A DNA stretch of 64,000 nt from Hyphomicrobium sp. (GCA_013141015.1 JABFRT010000027.1:124001-188000), one strand, 5' to 3'; shown: positions 1-9,235, counted from the stretch's first letter. Numbers and translations are program-made. The notes: generated from the letters alone by a model not told the origin.

Positions 1-303
1 GACACGCCGTTCCTGCAAATCGGCGAGCACAAATATGGCAAGCCGATCCTTGACCGCGTGGCGCGCGCCGATATGCGGCTGGGCGAAGCGGCCAAGCTGA
101 TGCTGTTATCGTTTGATTCAACGCTGCGCTCGAATTTATCGGTTGGCATGCCGATCGATTTATTGATCTACGAGCGCGATACTTTGGACGTGCGGCGCGA
201 AAAGCGCATCAGTGCAGACGACGAATATTTCAAGAGCCTCTCGACGGCGTGGTCGGATGCGCTGCGGCAGGCGTTCGCCAAGATCGAGGAATTCAAGGTC
301 TAG
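1..303 (+). CDS. Anbu-type proteasome-like peptidase, C-terminal part
   Basis: The reading frame is open from base 1 and stops at 301-303, so only the last 100 residues are present. The stretch DTPFLQIGEHKYGKPILDR near the start is typical of the predicted proteasome-type peptidases called Anbu (ancestral beta subunit), relatives of HslV. These are self-compartmentalising N-terminal nucleophile hydrolases of the cytoplasm. The N-terminal catalytic Thr region lies before the window and cannot be checked. Anbu genes often sit beside transglutaminase-like and alpha-E genes. A transglutaminase-like gene occurs at 54 kb, but that is too far away to call a cluster. Confidence 0.8.
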   Translation, partial: DTPFLQIGEHKYGKPILDRVARADMRLGEAAKLMLLSFDSTLRSNLSVGMPIDLLIYERDTLDVRREKRISADDEYFKSLSTAWSDALRQAFAKIEEFKV

Positions 304-329
304 CCCCGTTGTGTCCAGGGGCTTTGCGC

Positions 330-743
330 TCAGTGCCGCCGGAACACGGCAAGGCGCAAGCCGGTATAAGTGACGCCCATCGCAACGGCCGTCGCGGCCA
401 GCAGCGCCAACACCGGCTCTGTGCCCGGTCTCAGCAATAAGATGCCGGCATAGATCGCATAGTTGACCAGGGACGCTGTGATTGCCACGCCGAGAAATTT
501 AACAAACTCAGCGCGTGTCGCGGGGGTCTTGACTGCGAACGTCAACCGGCGATGGGCGAAGAAGGCGGCAATCATCGCGCATGCAATGGCGATCAGCCGC
601 GCAGAGAATGGGTCGATGCCAGCGCCGCGCGTCAGCACCGTAAGAACGGCCGCGTCGGTGGTGAAGGCAATCGCTCCTGACGCTGCAAAGCCGGCGCCGT
701 GCCGCGCTGCAGACGGGGCTTGGTCGTGCGTGTCGCGGTTCAT
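330..743 (-). CDS. GtrA-like membrane protein (putative lipid-linked sugar flippase)
   Basis: This is a protein of about 137 residues with four predicted membrane helices and the loop FFAHRRLTFAV, which matches the GtrA family core (the N-hydroxyl/R-x-F motif region after helix 2). GtrA proteins are thought to flip undecaprenyl-phosphate-linked sugars across the inner membrane. I chose the ATG at 743 because it overlaps the upstream stop as ATGA (740-743). A start at 773 would add ten residues inside the upstream gene. It is the last gene of the GT2-ChbG-GtrA set, so translational coupling is likely. Confidence 0.75.
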   Translation of the reverse strand: MNRDTHDQAPSAARHGAGFAASGAIAFTTDAAVLTVLTRGAGIDPFSARLIAIACAMIAAFFAHRRLTFAVKTPATRAEFVKFLGVAITASLVNYAIYAGILLLRPGTEPVLALLAATAVAMGVTYTGLRLAVFRRH

Positions 744-1615
744 GGTTTGCGCTCCAGCGGTGACATTGGCCAATCGATACAGCCGTCATTGTTGCGGCTG
801 GGGCGCCACAGATCCGGTATAATGGGGGTGGCTGCCATCAACGCGTCGAACTCCGCTTGGCGGCGCGCGGACAAGGCGCCGGCTTTGGCGGACGTTGCGT
901 CGGGTAATCCGGGGTGGCACATGACTAAGGGCCGCCAGCCGTCCAGCGTTGCGGCCGATCCGAAGTCGTTGGCGACAGCGCTGGCGGATGGCGCGAAGCC
1001 GCTGATACCGGCGAAGCGGTCGTTAGAAATGAAGTGGGCCTGTTCGGCATCGCGGCGCATGTTGCGGGCCAAAAGGCGCAGCAGCAAAGATTTGACGACA
1101 GGCGCGCCCCGGCGCACGGCCTGACTGAGCGGTGCTGATGGATCGCGGATCAGCAGTAAGCGTTTGCCGTAACGCTGATGCAACACGGCGAGCAGCGTTG
1201 CGCGTATCACGGGCAACACGTGGGCGTGCTCATGCCCATCGACGAAGTCGGGCGCCATGCCAAGCCCCGCTTCGAACGCATCAAGCTGGCGCTCGATTTC
1301 GGACGTCAGGCCTGCAGGATCAAGCGCGCGCGTGTAGGACAGCGCGATCAATTTGGCGATGCCCGGCAATGAGGAGGCGCGTAAGGGTAGGCCGCACGGG
1401 CCAAGCGGTGCGCCAGATGTCAAGTTGAGATGCAGTCCGATGGCAAGGCTGGGAGCGAACGGCTTGATTGCGGCAGCTTCAGTCATCCATTGCGGCCGCG
1501 TGACAATCGCGCTGGTCGCTGAAATGCGCGCCGCCGCGGCCAGCATACGGACTCCGCGCGATATGCCCGGCGCCATCGCGTAATCGTCAGCGCATAGGAT
1601 GATGCGGCCGTTCAT
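740..1615 (-). CDS. ChbG/HpnK-family deacetylase (YdjC-like)
   Basis: The 291-residue product begins with NGRIILCADDYAM, the metal-binding ADD(Y/F) signature of the ChbG/HpnK (YdjC) carbohydrate deacetylases, and has DGHEHAHV near residue 125, a second metal-ligand His motif. The family removes N-acetyl groups from chito-oligosaccharides (ChbG) or acts in hopanoid side-chain synthesis (HpnK). No hopanoid genes are nearby. The neighbours are a GT2 enzyme and a GtrA flippase, so deacetylation of a polyprenyl-linked amino sugar is the more economical guess. The gene overlaps both neighbours by four bases, which indicates an operon. Confidence 0.75.
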   Translation of the reverse strand: MNGRIILCADDYAMAPGISRGVRMLAAAARISATSAIVTRPQWMTEAAAIKPFAPSLAIGLHLNLTSGAPLGPCGLPLRASSLPGIAKLIALSYTRALDPAGLTSEIERQLDAFEAGLGMAPDFVDGHEHAHVLPVIRATLLAVLHQRYGKRLLLIRDPSAPLSQAVRRGAPVVKSLLLRLLARNMRRDAEQAHFISNDRFAGISGFAPSASAVANDFGSAATLDGWRPLVMCHPGLPDATSAKAGALSARRQAEFDALMAATPIIPDLWRPSRNNDGCIDWPMSPLERKP

Positions 1616-2643
1616 TTCAATGCTGTCTCAGATCGCGCCGGTGTTTGATGTGCGGGCGGAGGCACGCCCAACTCCTCGCGGACCAGAAACAGCGGGCGCG
1701 CTTTCACTTCTTCATAGACGCGGCCGAGATATTCGCCGAGCAGGCCAAGAAAGATCAACTGCACGCCGGCAAAGAACAGCACGGCAACCAGCAGTGTTGG
1801 ATAGCCGCGCACCGGATCGCCGAACATCAGCGTCTTGGTCATCACCCAAATCATATAAATGAACGCCACGATTGAAACGACTAGGCCGAAGACTGACGAG
1901 ATCCGCAGCGGCACCGTTGAAAATGACGCCAGGCCATCGAACGCCAAGCGCGCCAATTTGAGCGGCAGCCAGCGTGATGCTTCACCCGTGGCGCGCGGCT
2001 GCATTTCAAACGGCACGCCGATGGAGGGAAAGCCGATCCACGCGAACAATCCGTTGTTGTAGCGGACCCGCTCGCCGATTTTATTGATGGCATCGACGGC
2101 GCGGCGGCTGAGCAGGCGGAAGTCGCAAGAGTTCTGTTGCAGCTCAGTGCCGGAGAGGGCGTGGAACACACTATAGAAAAGCCGGGCTCCTTGACGGCGC
2201 CACGCGCTATCGGCACTGCGGTCTACGCGCATGCCGAAGACCACGTCGTGGCCCTCGTTCCATTTGGCGATGAACGATGTAATGGTCTCAGGGGGATGCT
2301 GCAGGTCGCTGTCCATGATGACGACGGCGTCGCCCTGCGCATAACGCAAACCGGCGGCAACTGCGATCTCCTTGCCGAAATTGCGGCTCAATGCGATTGC
2401 GGTGATGCGTGGATCTTTGTCATTCAATTGGCGCAGGCGCAGCAGCGTCGCGTCAGTCGAGCCGTCATCGACGAACACTATCGACCAGCGCAGGTTCAAG
2501 CCGTCGAGAGCGGGTATGAGCCGGGCCAGCAGCGGAGCAATGCCATCCGCCTCGTTGAGCACGGGGATGACAACAGACACCGAGCGGTGCGGGGTGGGCG
2601 CGCCAAGCGGCAGGGGTTCGGTGGGGTTCGATGCGGTCATCAC
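1612..2643 (-). CDS. Glycosyltransferase family 2, GtrB/DPM1-like
   Basis: This 343-residue protein has the GT-A fold signature of polyprenyl-phosphate sugar transferases: SVVIPVLNEADGI near the start, VDDGSTD (about residue 57) and MDSDLQHPPE (about residue 110) with the DxD metal site. Two predicted membrane helices follow at about residues 240-310. Such enzymes move a sugar from a nucleotide donor to undecaprenyl phosphate on the cytoplasmic face. It is the first gene of a coupled minus-strand trio with a deacetylase and a GtrA flippase. The divergent neighbour encodes UDP-glucose dehydrogenase. The sugar itself is unknown. Confidence 0.82.
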   Translation of the reverse strand: MMTASNPTEPLPLGAPTPHRSVSVVIPVLNEADGIAPLLARLIPALDGLNLRWSIVFVDDGSTDATLLRLRQLNDKDPRITAIALSRNFGKEIAVAAGLRYAQGDAVVIMDSDLQHPPETITSFIAKWNEGHDVVFGMRVDRSADSAWRRQGARLFYSVFHALSGTELQQNSCDFRLLSRRAVDAINKIGERVRYNNGLFAWIGFPSIGVPFEMQPRATGEASRWLPLKLARLAFDGLASFSTVPLRISSVFGLVVSIVAFIYMIWVMTKTLMFGDPVRGYPTLLVAVLFFAGVQLIFLGLLGEYLGRVYEEVKARPLFLVREELGVPPPAHQTPARSETALK

Positions 2644-2815
2644 TCAAACTCGTCAGAAGTGGTGTTGCTGGCCTCGAGCATCGGGGCCTCGCCGGATTTG
2701 ACCTTATGCCGGTCCGCAGCCGCGGCGTCCACTGAGGCGGCTTTGAGGCAAGTACCCATTGCCGCGTGGCCGCGCATCAGATAGCGAGATTTGCAGACGT
2801 AGAGGGAGAACCCAC

Positions 2816-4120
2816 GTGAAAATCTGCATGATTGGCGCCGGCTATGTTGGGCTTGTTTCGGCGGCCTGCTTTTCTGAGTTTGGCTGGACTGTGACCTGCG
2901 TCGACAAGGATCCGGCGCGGCTGGCCGATCTGCATGCCGGGCGTTCGCCCATCTACGAGCCTGGGCTCGATGATTTGATGCAGCGGAACATGCGGGCTGG
3001 CCGTTTGAAATTCTCTGATGACCTTGGCCCGGCTGTGCGCGAAGCCGACGTGGTTTTTCTGGCGGTTGGCACGCCAATGCGCCGTGGCGATGGGTATGCC
3101 GACCTGTCGTATGTGTTTGCGGCCGTTGAAGAGCTGGCGCCGTTCCTCGAAGGCTTCACGGTCATCACCACCAAATCGACAGTGCCTGTGTCCACCAGCC
3201 GCGAAATTGAGAAGCGCCTGAAAGATCTGCGGCCAGACGCCGATGCGGCGATCTGCTCGAACCCTGAATTCCTGCGCGAAGGGTCGGCGATCCAGGACTT
3301 CACCCACCCCGACCGCGTGCTTGTCGGCACCGACAGCGCCAAGGCCCGCGAGGTTATGGAACGCCTCTACAAGCCGCTGGCGTTGCGCGGCTCTCCGGTC
3401 ATGTTCGTCTCGCGCGAATCCGCTGAGCTTGCCAAGTATGCAGCCAACGCTTTTCTGGCGCTCAAAATCAGCTTCATCAACGAAATTGCCGATTTGTGCG
3501 AAGAGGTCGGCGCCGATGTTCAAGAGGTCGCCTCCGCGATCGGCAAGGACCGGCGCATTGGTGACAAGTTCCTGCACCCGGGTCCGGGCTATGGCGGGTC
3601 GTGTTTCCCAAAGGACGTGTCGGCGCTGATCCGCACGGCGCGGGAAAATAAGTCACCGGTTTCAATCATCGAGCAGGTCGAGCGCGTCAATCACGAGCGC
3701 AAAATCGCGATGGCCGGGCGTATCGAAGCGGCGGCCGGTGGCACGCTGCGCGGCAAGACCATTGCCATTCTGGGCGTGACGTTCAAACCAAACACCGACG
3801 ATATGCGGGACGCGCCAAGCCTGGTGATCATCCCGATGCTTCAGGAGCGCGGAGCGATTGTCCGGGCTTTCGATCCGCAGGGACAGAAACACGCAGAAGC
3901 GATGCTGCCGGGGGTCGTGTGGTGCGAAAGCGCGCTTGATGCGGCCGACGGCGCACACGCGCTTGCCGTCGTTACCGAATGGAACGAGTTCCGCGCGCTC
4001 GATCTGGATGCGGTCAAATCGAAGATGGCCGGCAATGCGCTGATCGATATGCGAAACATCTTCCAGAAGCAGGCCGCGCGTGCAGCCGGCTTCAATTACT
4101 CAAGCATAGGCCGCGGGTAA
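2816..4120 (+). CDS. ugd: UDP-glucose 6-dehydrogenase
   Basis: The 434-residue product oxidises UDP-glucose to UDP-glucuronate with NAD+. It shows the Rossmann start MIGAGYVGLVSA, EFLREGSA in the middle, and the catalytic cysteine in PGYGGSCFPKD (about residue 260), followed by the C-terminal substrate domain with GVTFKPNTDDMRDAPS. I chose the GTG at 2816, preceded by GAGGGAGA at 2802-2809, because family proteins begin with MKI-type residues right before the glycine motif. An upstream ATG at 2759 would add 19 unrelated residues. UDP-glucuronate can feed the 4-epimerase at 11-12 kb to give UDP-galacturonate. Confidence 0.95.
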   Translation: MKICMIGAGYVGLVSAACFSEFGWTVTCVDKDPARLADLHAGRSPIYEPGLDDLMQRNMRAGRLKFSDDLGPAVREADVVFLAVGTPMRRGDGYADLSYVFAAVEELAPFLEGFTVITTKSTVPVSTSREIEKRLKDLRPDADAAICSNPEFLREGSAIQDFTHPDRVLVGTDSAKAREVMERLYKPLALRGSPVMFVSRESAELAKYAANAFLALKISFINEIADLCEEVGADVQEVASAIGKDRRIGDKFLHPGPGYGGSCFPKDVSALIRTARENKSPVSIIEQVERVNHERKIAMAGRIEAAAGGTLRGKTIAILGVTFKPNTDDMRDAPSLVIIPMLQERGAIVRAFDPQGQKHAEAMLPGVVWCESALDAADGAHALAVVTEWNEFRALDLDAVKSKMAGNALIDMRNIFQKQAARAAGFNYSSIGRG

Positions 4121-4135
4121 TGGCGGGTCCGCCGC

Positions 4136-5488
4136 TTAGCGCTCTTTGAACGCCTTGGCGAACTGATCTTTCAGCGGTTTTACGAGGTAACTCAGCGCCG
4201 AGCGCTCGGTGGTGCGGATCTGGATGTCGACCGGCATTCCTGGCACAAGCTGCAATTCTCCGAGGCGCTGCATCTCGCTGTCGTCGATTTTGATGCGCGC
4301 CACGTAGTACTGCATGTTGGTTTGCACTTCTTTGGTGATTTCCGCCGACACCGACTCGATCGAGCCTTCAAGGCTTGGCGTGGTGCTTTGATTGAAGGCC
4401 GGAAAACGGATCACGGCTCGTTTGTGTGAGCGCACCTGATCGATGTCCTGCGGGGCAATCTTGGCCTCGATGGCCAGCTTCTCATGCTGCGGCACGACGA
4501 CCATCAACGGTTCAGCCGTATTGACGACGCCGCCGACGGTGAACACCGACATTTGGTCGATGATGCCATCGGACGGGCTGCGGATATCGACACGCTGCAG
4601 CTGATCGACGGCGGCCGTGCGCCGTTCCATCAACTCGACGAGCTTGCCCTGGGTTTCGCGCAGCTCTTTGATGGCTTCGGACTTTGCCTCGCTGTCGATC
4701 GACAGGCGCTGCATTTCAATTTCGGCAATTTTGTCTTTGCTCTGGCCAGCCGCAGCGGACAGCTGGGCCATTTCGCCTTCGATCCGGGCCTGCTCGCGCC
4801 GCATGGCGGTCATCTTTTCGGTTCTGACAAGCTGCTGTGCTTCAAGCCGTTCGAGGCCTTCGAGTTCCTTTTTGATCAATTGAATTTCGCGGGCCTTGGC
4901 TTCGGCTTGGGCAGTGTTGCCGGCCGACTCCTGGCGCAATCCGGTGATGCGCTCGCCCAGCTGCTGGCGCTGGTTCATGCGCGTCTTGATGCGCGATTCA
5001 AACAGGTTCTGTTCGCCCGACAGGATTTGACCGACATCGGTGTCTTGCGCACGCGCTAACAGATCCGGCGGGAATGTCACGGATGGGGCATCATCGCGTT
5101 CGGCCTTGAGGCGCGACAGGCGACCGGTCAATTCGTCGATCTGCTTGGTCACGAGTTGCAGACCGGCGCGGGTGACTGTTTCGTCAAGACGCACGACGAT
5201 ATCGCCGGCTTTGACGGTGTCGCCGTTCTTGACGAGAATCTGGCTGACAACGCCGCCAGTCGGGTGCTGAACTTTTTTGATGTTGCCGGCCACGACGACG
5301 GAGCCGCCAGCAATAACGGCGCCCGCCATGTCGGTCATGGCAGCCCATCCGCCCATGCCGCCAAACAAGGCGAGAACGGTCAGGAATCCGTATCCGACAT
5401 AGTTGCGCACGGAAATCAAACCGCGATCAAGAACTGGCTTCCTGGCGGCGGGCATGGCTGCGGCCGGTAAGGTCAAGGGCATGGACAT
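4136..5488 (-). CDS. Type I secretion periplasmic adaptor, HlyD family
   Basis: This 450-residue membrane fusion protein has one N-terminal membrane helix (about residues 30-52), a split lipoyl/barrel-sandwich domain (GGVVSQILVKNGDTVKAGD, then RSPSDGIIDQMSVF), a long alpha-helical coiled-coil hairpin at about residues 110-300, and a beta-barrel ending in VPGMPVDIQIRT. It links an inner-membrane ABC exporter to TolC. It is encoded 11 bases after the ABC ATPase gene and closes a three-gene operon that begins with a HlyC-like acyltransferase. It resembles PrsE/PrtE-type adaptors. Confidence 0.92.
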   Translation of the reverse strand: MSMPLTLPAAAMPAARKPVLDRGLISVRNYVGYGFLTVLALFGGMGGWAAMTDMAGAVIAGGSVVVAGNIKKVQHPTGGVVSQILVKNGDTVKAGDIVVRLDETVTRAGLQLVTKQIDELTGRLSRLKAERDDAPSVTFPPDLLARAQDTDVGQILSGEQNLFESRIKTRMNQRQQLGERITGLRQESAGNTAQAEAKAREIQLIKKELEGLERLEAQQLVRTEKMTAMRREQARIEGEMAQLSAAAGQSKDKIAEIEMQRLSIDSEAKSEAIKELRETQGKLVELMERRTAAVDQLQRVDIRSPSDGIIDQMSVFTVGGVVNTAEPLMVVVPQHEKLAIEAKIAPQDIDQVRSHKRAVIRFPAFNQSTTPSLEGSIESVSAEITKEVQTNMQYYVARIKIDDSEMQRLGELQLVPGMPVDIQIRTTERSALSYLVKPLKDQFAKAFKER

Positions 5489-5499
5489 GATTGCTGTTC

Positions 5500-7287
5500 C
5501 TAACCTTGCTTCTGAATATTTTGGGCTGCGGCTTCAGGCCGTGGCAGACCTTCGGGCCCAGACGTTCCTGGCGGCACGGTCTGCAGCATATTGCGCAGCA
5601 CTTCGTCTTTCGGTCCGAACGCGCGGGCCTGACCATTGGCCATAACCAGCACTTTGTTGACGGCCGCCAATGCCGAGGGCCGGTGGGCGATGACGATGGC
5701 AATGCCGCCGCGCCGCCTGATCGACAAAATGGCTTCAGTCAGCGCGTTGTCGCCAGCGTTGTCGAGGCTTGCATTCGGCTCATCAAGGACGACCAGGAAC
5801 GGTTCGCCGTAGAGCGCGCGGGCAAGAGCCACGCGTTGCCGTTCGCCGCCCGACAGCGATTTTCCGCTTTCGCCCATGCGCGTCTGATAGCCGTCCGGCA
5901 AGCGGACAATCAATTCGTGCGATCCGGATGCCTGGGCGGCGGCGACTACCGCTTCGCTACTAGCGTTAGCATCGAGGCGGGCAATGTTGTCGGCGACCGT
6001 GCCGTCAAACAGTTCAATTTCCTGCGGCATGTAGCCGATATGGCGGCCGAGCTTCTCCGGCGTCCATTGATCAAGCGATGCACCATCAAGGCGCACAGCG
6101 CTGGCAGGTGTCATTGGGCTCCAAACGCCAACCAGGGCGCGTGCAAGCGTCGATTTGCCCGAACCGCTCGGGCCGATCACACCGAGTGCGTCGCCACGCT
6201 CAAGATTGAACGACACGCCCTTGAGGATCGCCTCGCGCTGTCCTGGCGGCGCGACCACCAGGGATTCAACGAGCAACTGGTTTTTCGGGGCCGGCAAATC
6301 GACGAGAGTGCTTTCGTCTTCGGCGGCCGCCGTCAACAAGTCGCCGAGACGCTTGGCGCTGATGCGGGCGGTGATGAAGCTCTTCCAGTGGCCGATGGCG
6401 CTTTCAATCGGTGCCAGCGAACGCGACACGGTGATCGATGCAGCGATAATCGCACCGGCCGACAGTTCGTTTTTGATCACCAGATAGGCACCGAGACCGA
6501 GCACCGCCGATTGCAGCAGCATGCGAATAACTTTGGTGACGTTGCCGATGCCGCCGGCTGCATCCGAGGCTTTCAGCTGATGCGCCAGGTAGTCGTCATT
6601 CAGGGCCTGATAGCGCGCTCCGATGTGCGGCGCCATTCCCATGGCGTGGATCGATTCGGCGTTGCGGCGCGCCGTTTCGGCAAGCGCCAAGCGCTGCCCG
6701 CCTGCTTGGCCGGCCGCCCTCAGCGGCGTCGAACTGCGATACTCGGTGACGATGGTGAGAATGATCAGGACGATTGCACCGCCCACGGCGACCACTGCCA
6801 GCATCGGGTGGAGGATGTATACGAAGAACAGGTAGACCGGCATCCACGGCAGATCGAACAACGCGGTCAGGCCCATGCCGGACATGAAATTGCGAATCGA
6901 ATCGAGATCGCGCAACGGCTGCATGCCGTCGCCGCCACCGCGGCTTCTCAGCGGCATGACCTGGACGGCGGCAAACACGCGCGGCGTCAGTGTTCTGTCG
7001 ATGCGTGTGCCGACGCGGCTCATGATGCGCGCCCGCAGAAACTCCAACAGGCCGTTGATGGCGTACAGCCCGAACATCAGCACCGACAGACCGATCAGGG
7101 TCGGGACGGACTGCGACGGCAGCACCCGGTCGTAGACCTGCAGCATATAAAACGATCCGGCCAGCGCCAGAATGTTGACCACGCCTGAGAACACTGCGAC
7201 CGAGCCGAGAATCGGACTGTATTTCCAAAGCAGCGAACCGACGGGGTGAGTCGTGGTACGCGTAGAAGGTTGTTTTGGACGAGCCAT
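5500..7287 (-). CDS. Type I secretion ABC permease/ATPase, PrtD/PrsD type
   Basis: The 595-residue protein fuses a six-helix exporter membrane domain to a nucleotide-binding domain. Walker A is GPSGSGKST (about residue 370), the signature is LSGGERQR and Walker B is FLVVLDEPNASLD. There is no N-terminal C39 peptidase-like domain, so it belongs to the PrtD/PrsD kind that exports RTX-like proteins with uncleaved C-terminal signals. The start is supported by AGGAAAAATG. It lies between the HlyC-like gene and the HlyD adaptor. TolC and the exported protein are not in the window. Confidence 0.93.
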   Translation of the reverse strand: MARPKQPSTRTTTHPVGSLLWKYSPILGSVAVFSGVVNILALAGSFYMLQVYDRVLPSQSVPTLIGLSVLMFGLYAINGLLEFLRARIMSRVGTRIDRTLTPRVFAAVQVMPLRSRGGGDGMQPLRDLDSIRNFMSGMGLTALFDLPWMPVYLFFVYILHPMLAVVAVGGAIVLIILTIVTEYRSSTPLRAAGQAGGQRLALAETARRNAESIHAMGMAPHIGARYQALNDDYLAHQLKASDAAGGIGNVTKVIRMLLQSAVLGLGAYLVIKNELSAGAIIAASITVSRSLAPIESAIGHWKSFITARISAKRLGDLLTAAAEDESTLVDLPAPKNQLLVESLVVAPPGQREAILKGVSFNLERGDALGVIGPSGSGKSTLARALVGVWSPMTPASAVRLDGASLDQWTPEKLGRHIGYMPQEIELFDGTVADNIARLDANASSEAVVAAAQASGSHELIVRLPDGYQTRMGESGKSLSGGERQRVALARALYGEPFLVVLDEPNASLDNAGDNALTEAILSIRRRGGIAIVIAHRPSALAAVNKVLVMANGQARAFGPKDEVLRNMLQTVPPGTSGPEGLPRPEAAAQNIQKQG

Positions 7288-7388
7288 TTTTCCTGCACTA
7301 TCTGAGGATTGCCGCAGTTTGATCGGGTTGGGTGGCGGGACGGAGCCACACGCGGCGCAAGTCTACTGGTAAATCCTTTAGGCTTTTA

Positions 7389-7907
7389 TTAGCCGGTCTG
7401 GGGGCTGGCCGGGGGCTCGGAACCTGGCGGGCGCGGTTCAAGGCGTCCCACAGCGACACGGCCATCTGGCAGAATGGCCCGGAGCTTGGCGGGCGTGTCC
7501 TTAAACGTCGTGACGGCAAGCCGTTTCACCAGTTCATTGACGACCCTCGGATCGCCGATTGTTTCGATCAACCAGGGCTGATCTCCGCATTTCCATTCCC
7601 CCGCTTCCAGCCGCAAATGGGGCTCGCGGTTGTCTGTAAGTCTTTGATCGACCTCGGGAGAAACGAAGGCCCACCAAGCTGCGGCAACCAAGGCCATCGG
7701 CGCTTCTTCGGTCTGTTTGGCGCCCATCATGGCGATTTGTCCCAAAGCGACGGCTGGGGCCACCAAGGCGTTGGCATCGGCCAATGTCATGCCCGAATGC
7801 CGGGGCGAGGCCATCAACAAGGCCAAGATACGCCCAAATGCCGCGGCGCGGGCGTCAGCCTGATTGGGACCGGACCCGGTGCCTTGGGACTGCGATGCTG
7901 TGACCAT
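7389..7907 (-). CDS. HlyC-like RTX toxin-activating lysine acyltransferase
   Basis: This 172-residue protein matches the layout of the HlyC/ApxC family, which attaches a fatty acyl chain from acyl-ACP to internal lysines of RTX proteins. Visible landmarks are GRILALLMASPRH, with His37 at the place of the HlyC catalytic His, then AWWAFVSPEVDQRL and EWKCGDQPWLIETIGD. HlyC has WFID at the last motif with a catalytic Asp; here the aligned residue is Glu115. A Pro-rich tail follows. It is the first gene of an operon with the type I exporter (101-base gap to the ABC gene), which strongly supports the assignment. The target protein is not in view. Confidence 0.78.
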   Translation of the reverse strand: MVTASQSQGTGSGPNQADARAAAFGRILALLMASPRHSGMTLADANALVAPAVALGQIAMMGAKQTEEAPMALVAAAWWAFVSPEVDQRLTDNREPHLRLEAGEWKCGDQPWLIETIGDPRVVNELVKRLAVTTFKDTPAKLRAILPDGRVAVGRLEPRPPGSEPPASPQTG

Positions 7908-8191
7908 GAGGGCCGTCCTGCTGATTCGGATGGTTCAAAACGAGCCTTCCGTCTACCATTCTTTGTAAATATCAACCATGTCTAAGCGCCCGGTAAACGC
8001 TGTTTATGGCGATTTTAGCCGCGCAATGTGATTGCATGGGCATGTTTTGGGCCTTGCCAAAGCGGCCTCGCTTATCCAACCAAAGTAGGATTACAGTGCG
8101 ACGTGCGTCAGCGCGCGGACCGGCGTCGCGTCTCGGTGAGACGAGCGGGCCCGGCTGCAGGCATGGACGTATAGACAACCGAGAGACACCG

Positions 8192-9235
8192 ATGGGATTG
8201 ATCACGCTTTCTTCCTATTTGACCGACTGGGCGCTGGGCGGCGCGACCCGGCAAGGCGTGGCGCAGACTATCGAAGCGCTGGCCGGCAGCAGCATCGCTA
8301 TGGCCGAACTGGTCGCCAAGGGCCGTCTTGCCGGATCGTTTGGCCGTATCACGGCGCGGGCCGGCGAATTCGATGAACAGAAAGAAATCGATGTTCTGGC
8401 CAACGACTCGATTCTGGCCGCTCTCAAAGAGACGCCCGTCGCGGCCTTTGCCTCGGAAGAGATGGCCGAGCCGGTGATGCTTGACGACAAGGCGCCGCTG
8501 CTGGTGGCCACCGACCCGCTCGATGGGTCTGGCAATGTCGAGGCCAATGTTTCGTTCGGAATGATTTTCTCTGTGCTGCCGCGCCATCCCTCATCGACGG
8601 GCGAGGCGGCGTTCCTGCGCCCTGGTTCGCATCAGCTGGCGGCGGGCTTTATCGTCTATGGCCCGCAGACGGTGCTGGTCTTGACGGTCGGAAATGGCAC
8701 CAACATTTTCACACTCGACCGCGAGGCGCGCCAATATGTGCTGACGCATCCCAAAATCTCAATCCCGCCCGCTACCGCCGAATACGCGATCAACGCCTCG
8801 AACGCCCGCTATTGGGATGAGCCGATCCGCATCTATGTGCACGACTGCGAGAATGGCGCCGATGGCCCGCGCGGTCAGGATTTCAACATGCGCTGGACTG
8901 GTTCTCCAGTCGCAGACATTTATCGCATCTTGTCGCGCGGCGGCATTTATCTTTATCCAGGCGATAGCCGCAAAGGCTTCCACCAGGGGCGCATTCGCTT
9001 GATCTACGAAGCCAACCCCATCGCCTGGCTGGTGGAGCAGGCGGGCGGCCGCGCGACCACCGGGCACGAACGCCTGCTGGATGTGGTGCCAACGACGCTG
9101 CATCAGAAAACGCCGCTGATCTGTGGCTCTTCTGAAGAAGTTGACCGCGTGAGCCGGCTTTATACCGGGCTCGGCTTCAAGGGCGAACAGTCGGCGTTGT
9201 TCGGACGGCGCGGATTATTCCGCGCCATCACATAA
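8192..9235 (+). CDS. cbbF: Class I fructose-1,6-bisphosphatase
   Basis: The 347-residue enzyme hydrolyses fructose 1,6-bisphosphate (and probably sedoheptulose 1,7-bisphosphate) in the Calvin cycle and gluconeogenesis. The metal site reads EIDVLANDS, FASEEM and ATDPLDGSGNVEANVSFG. The C-terminal half has GIYLYPGDSRKGFHQGRIRLIYE and ends with the substrate loop AGGRATTGHERLLDVVPTTLHQ. The ATG at 8192 is used because the protein then begins like other family members; the open frame extends upstream to 8006 with no family-like residues. It is followed by phosphoribulokinase and ribulose-phosphate epimerase, hence the cbb name. Confidence 0.92.
   Translation: MGLITLSSYLTDWALGGATRQGVAQTIEALAGSSIAMAELVAKGRLAGSFGRITARAGEFDEQKEIDVLANDSILAALKETPVAAFASEEMAEPVMLDDKAPLLVATDPLDGSGNVEANVSFGMIFSVLPRHPSSTGEAAFLRPGSHQLAAGFIVYGPQTVLVLTVGNGTNIFTLDREARQYVLTHPKISIPPATAEYAINASNARYWDEPIRIYVHDCENGADGPRGQDFNMRWTGSPVADIYRILSRGGIYLYPGDSRKGFHQGRIRLIYEANPIAWLVEQAGGRATTGHERLLDVVPTTLHQKTPLICGSSEEVDRVSRLYTGLGFKGEQSALFGRRGLFRAIT

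Noticed and set aside
740-1615. Hopanoid biosynthesis role (HpnK) for the deacetylase
   Set aside because: No squalene-hopene or other hopanoid gene is near, and the partners are GT2 and GtrA genes, so the family name alone is not used to set the pathway.
5491-7188. 565-residue open frame on the plus strand opposite the ABC exporter gene
   Set aside because: It is a mirror of a clear ABC transporter gene, is rich in Arg, His and Gln as antisense frames of GC-rich genes are, and shows no domain.
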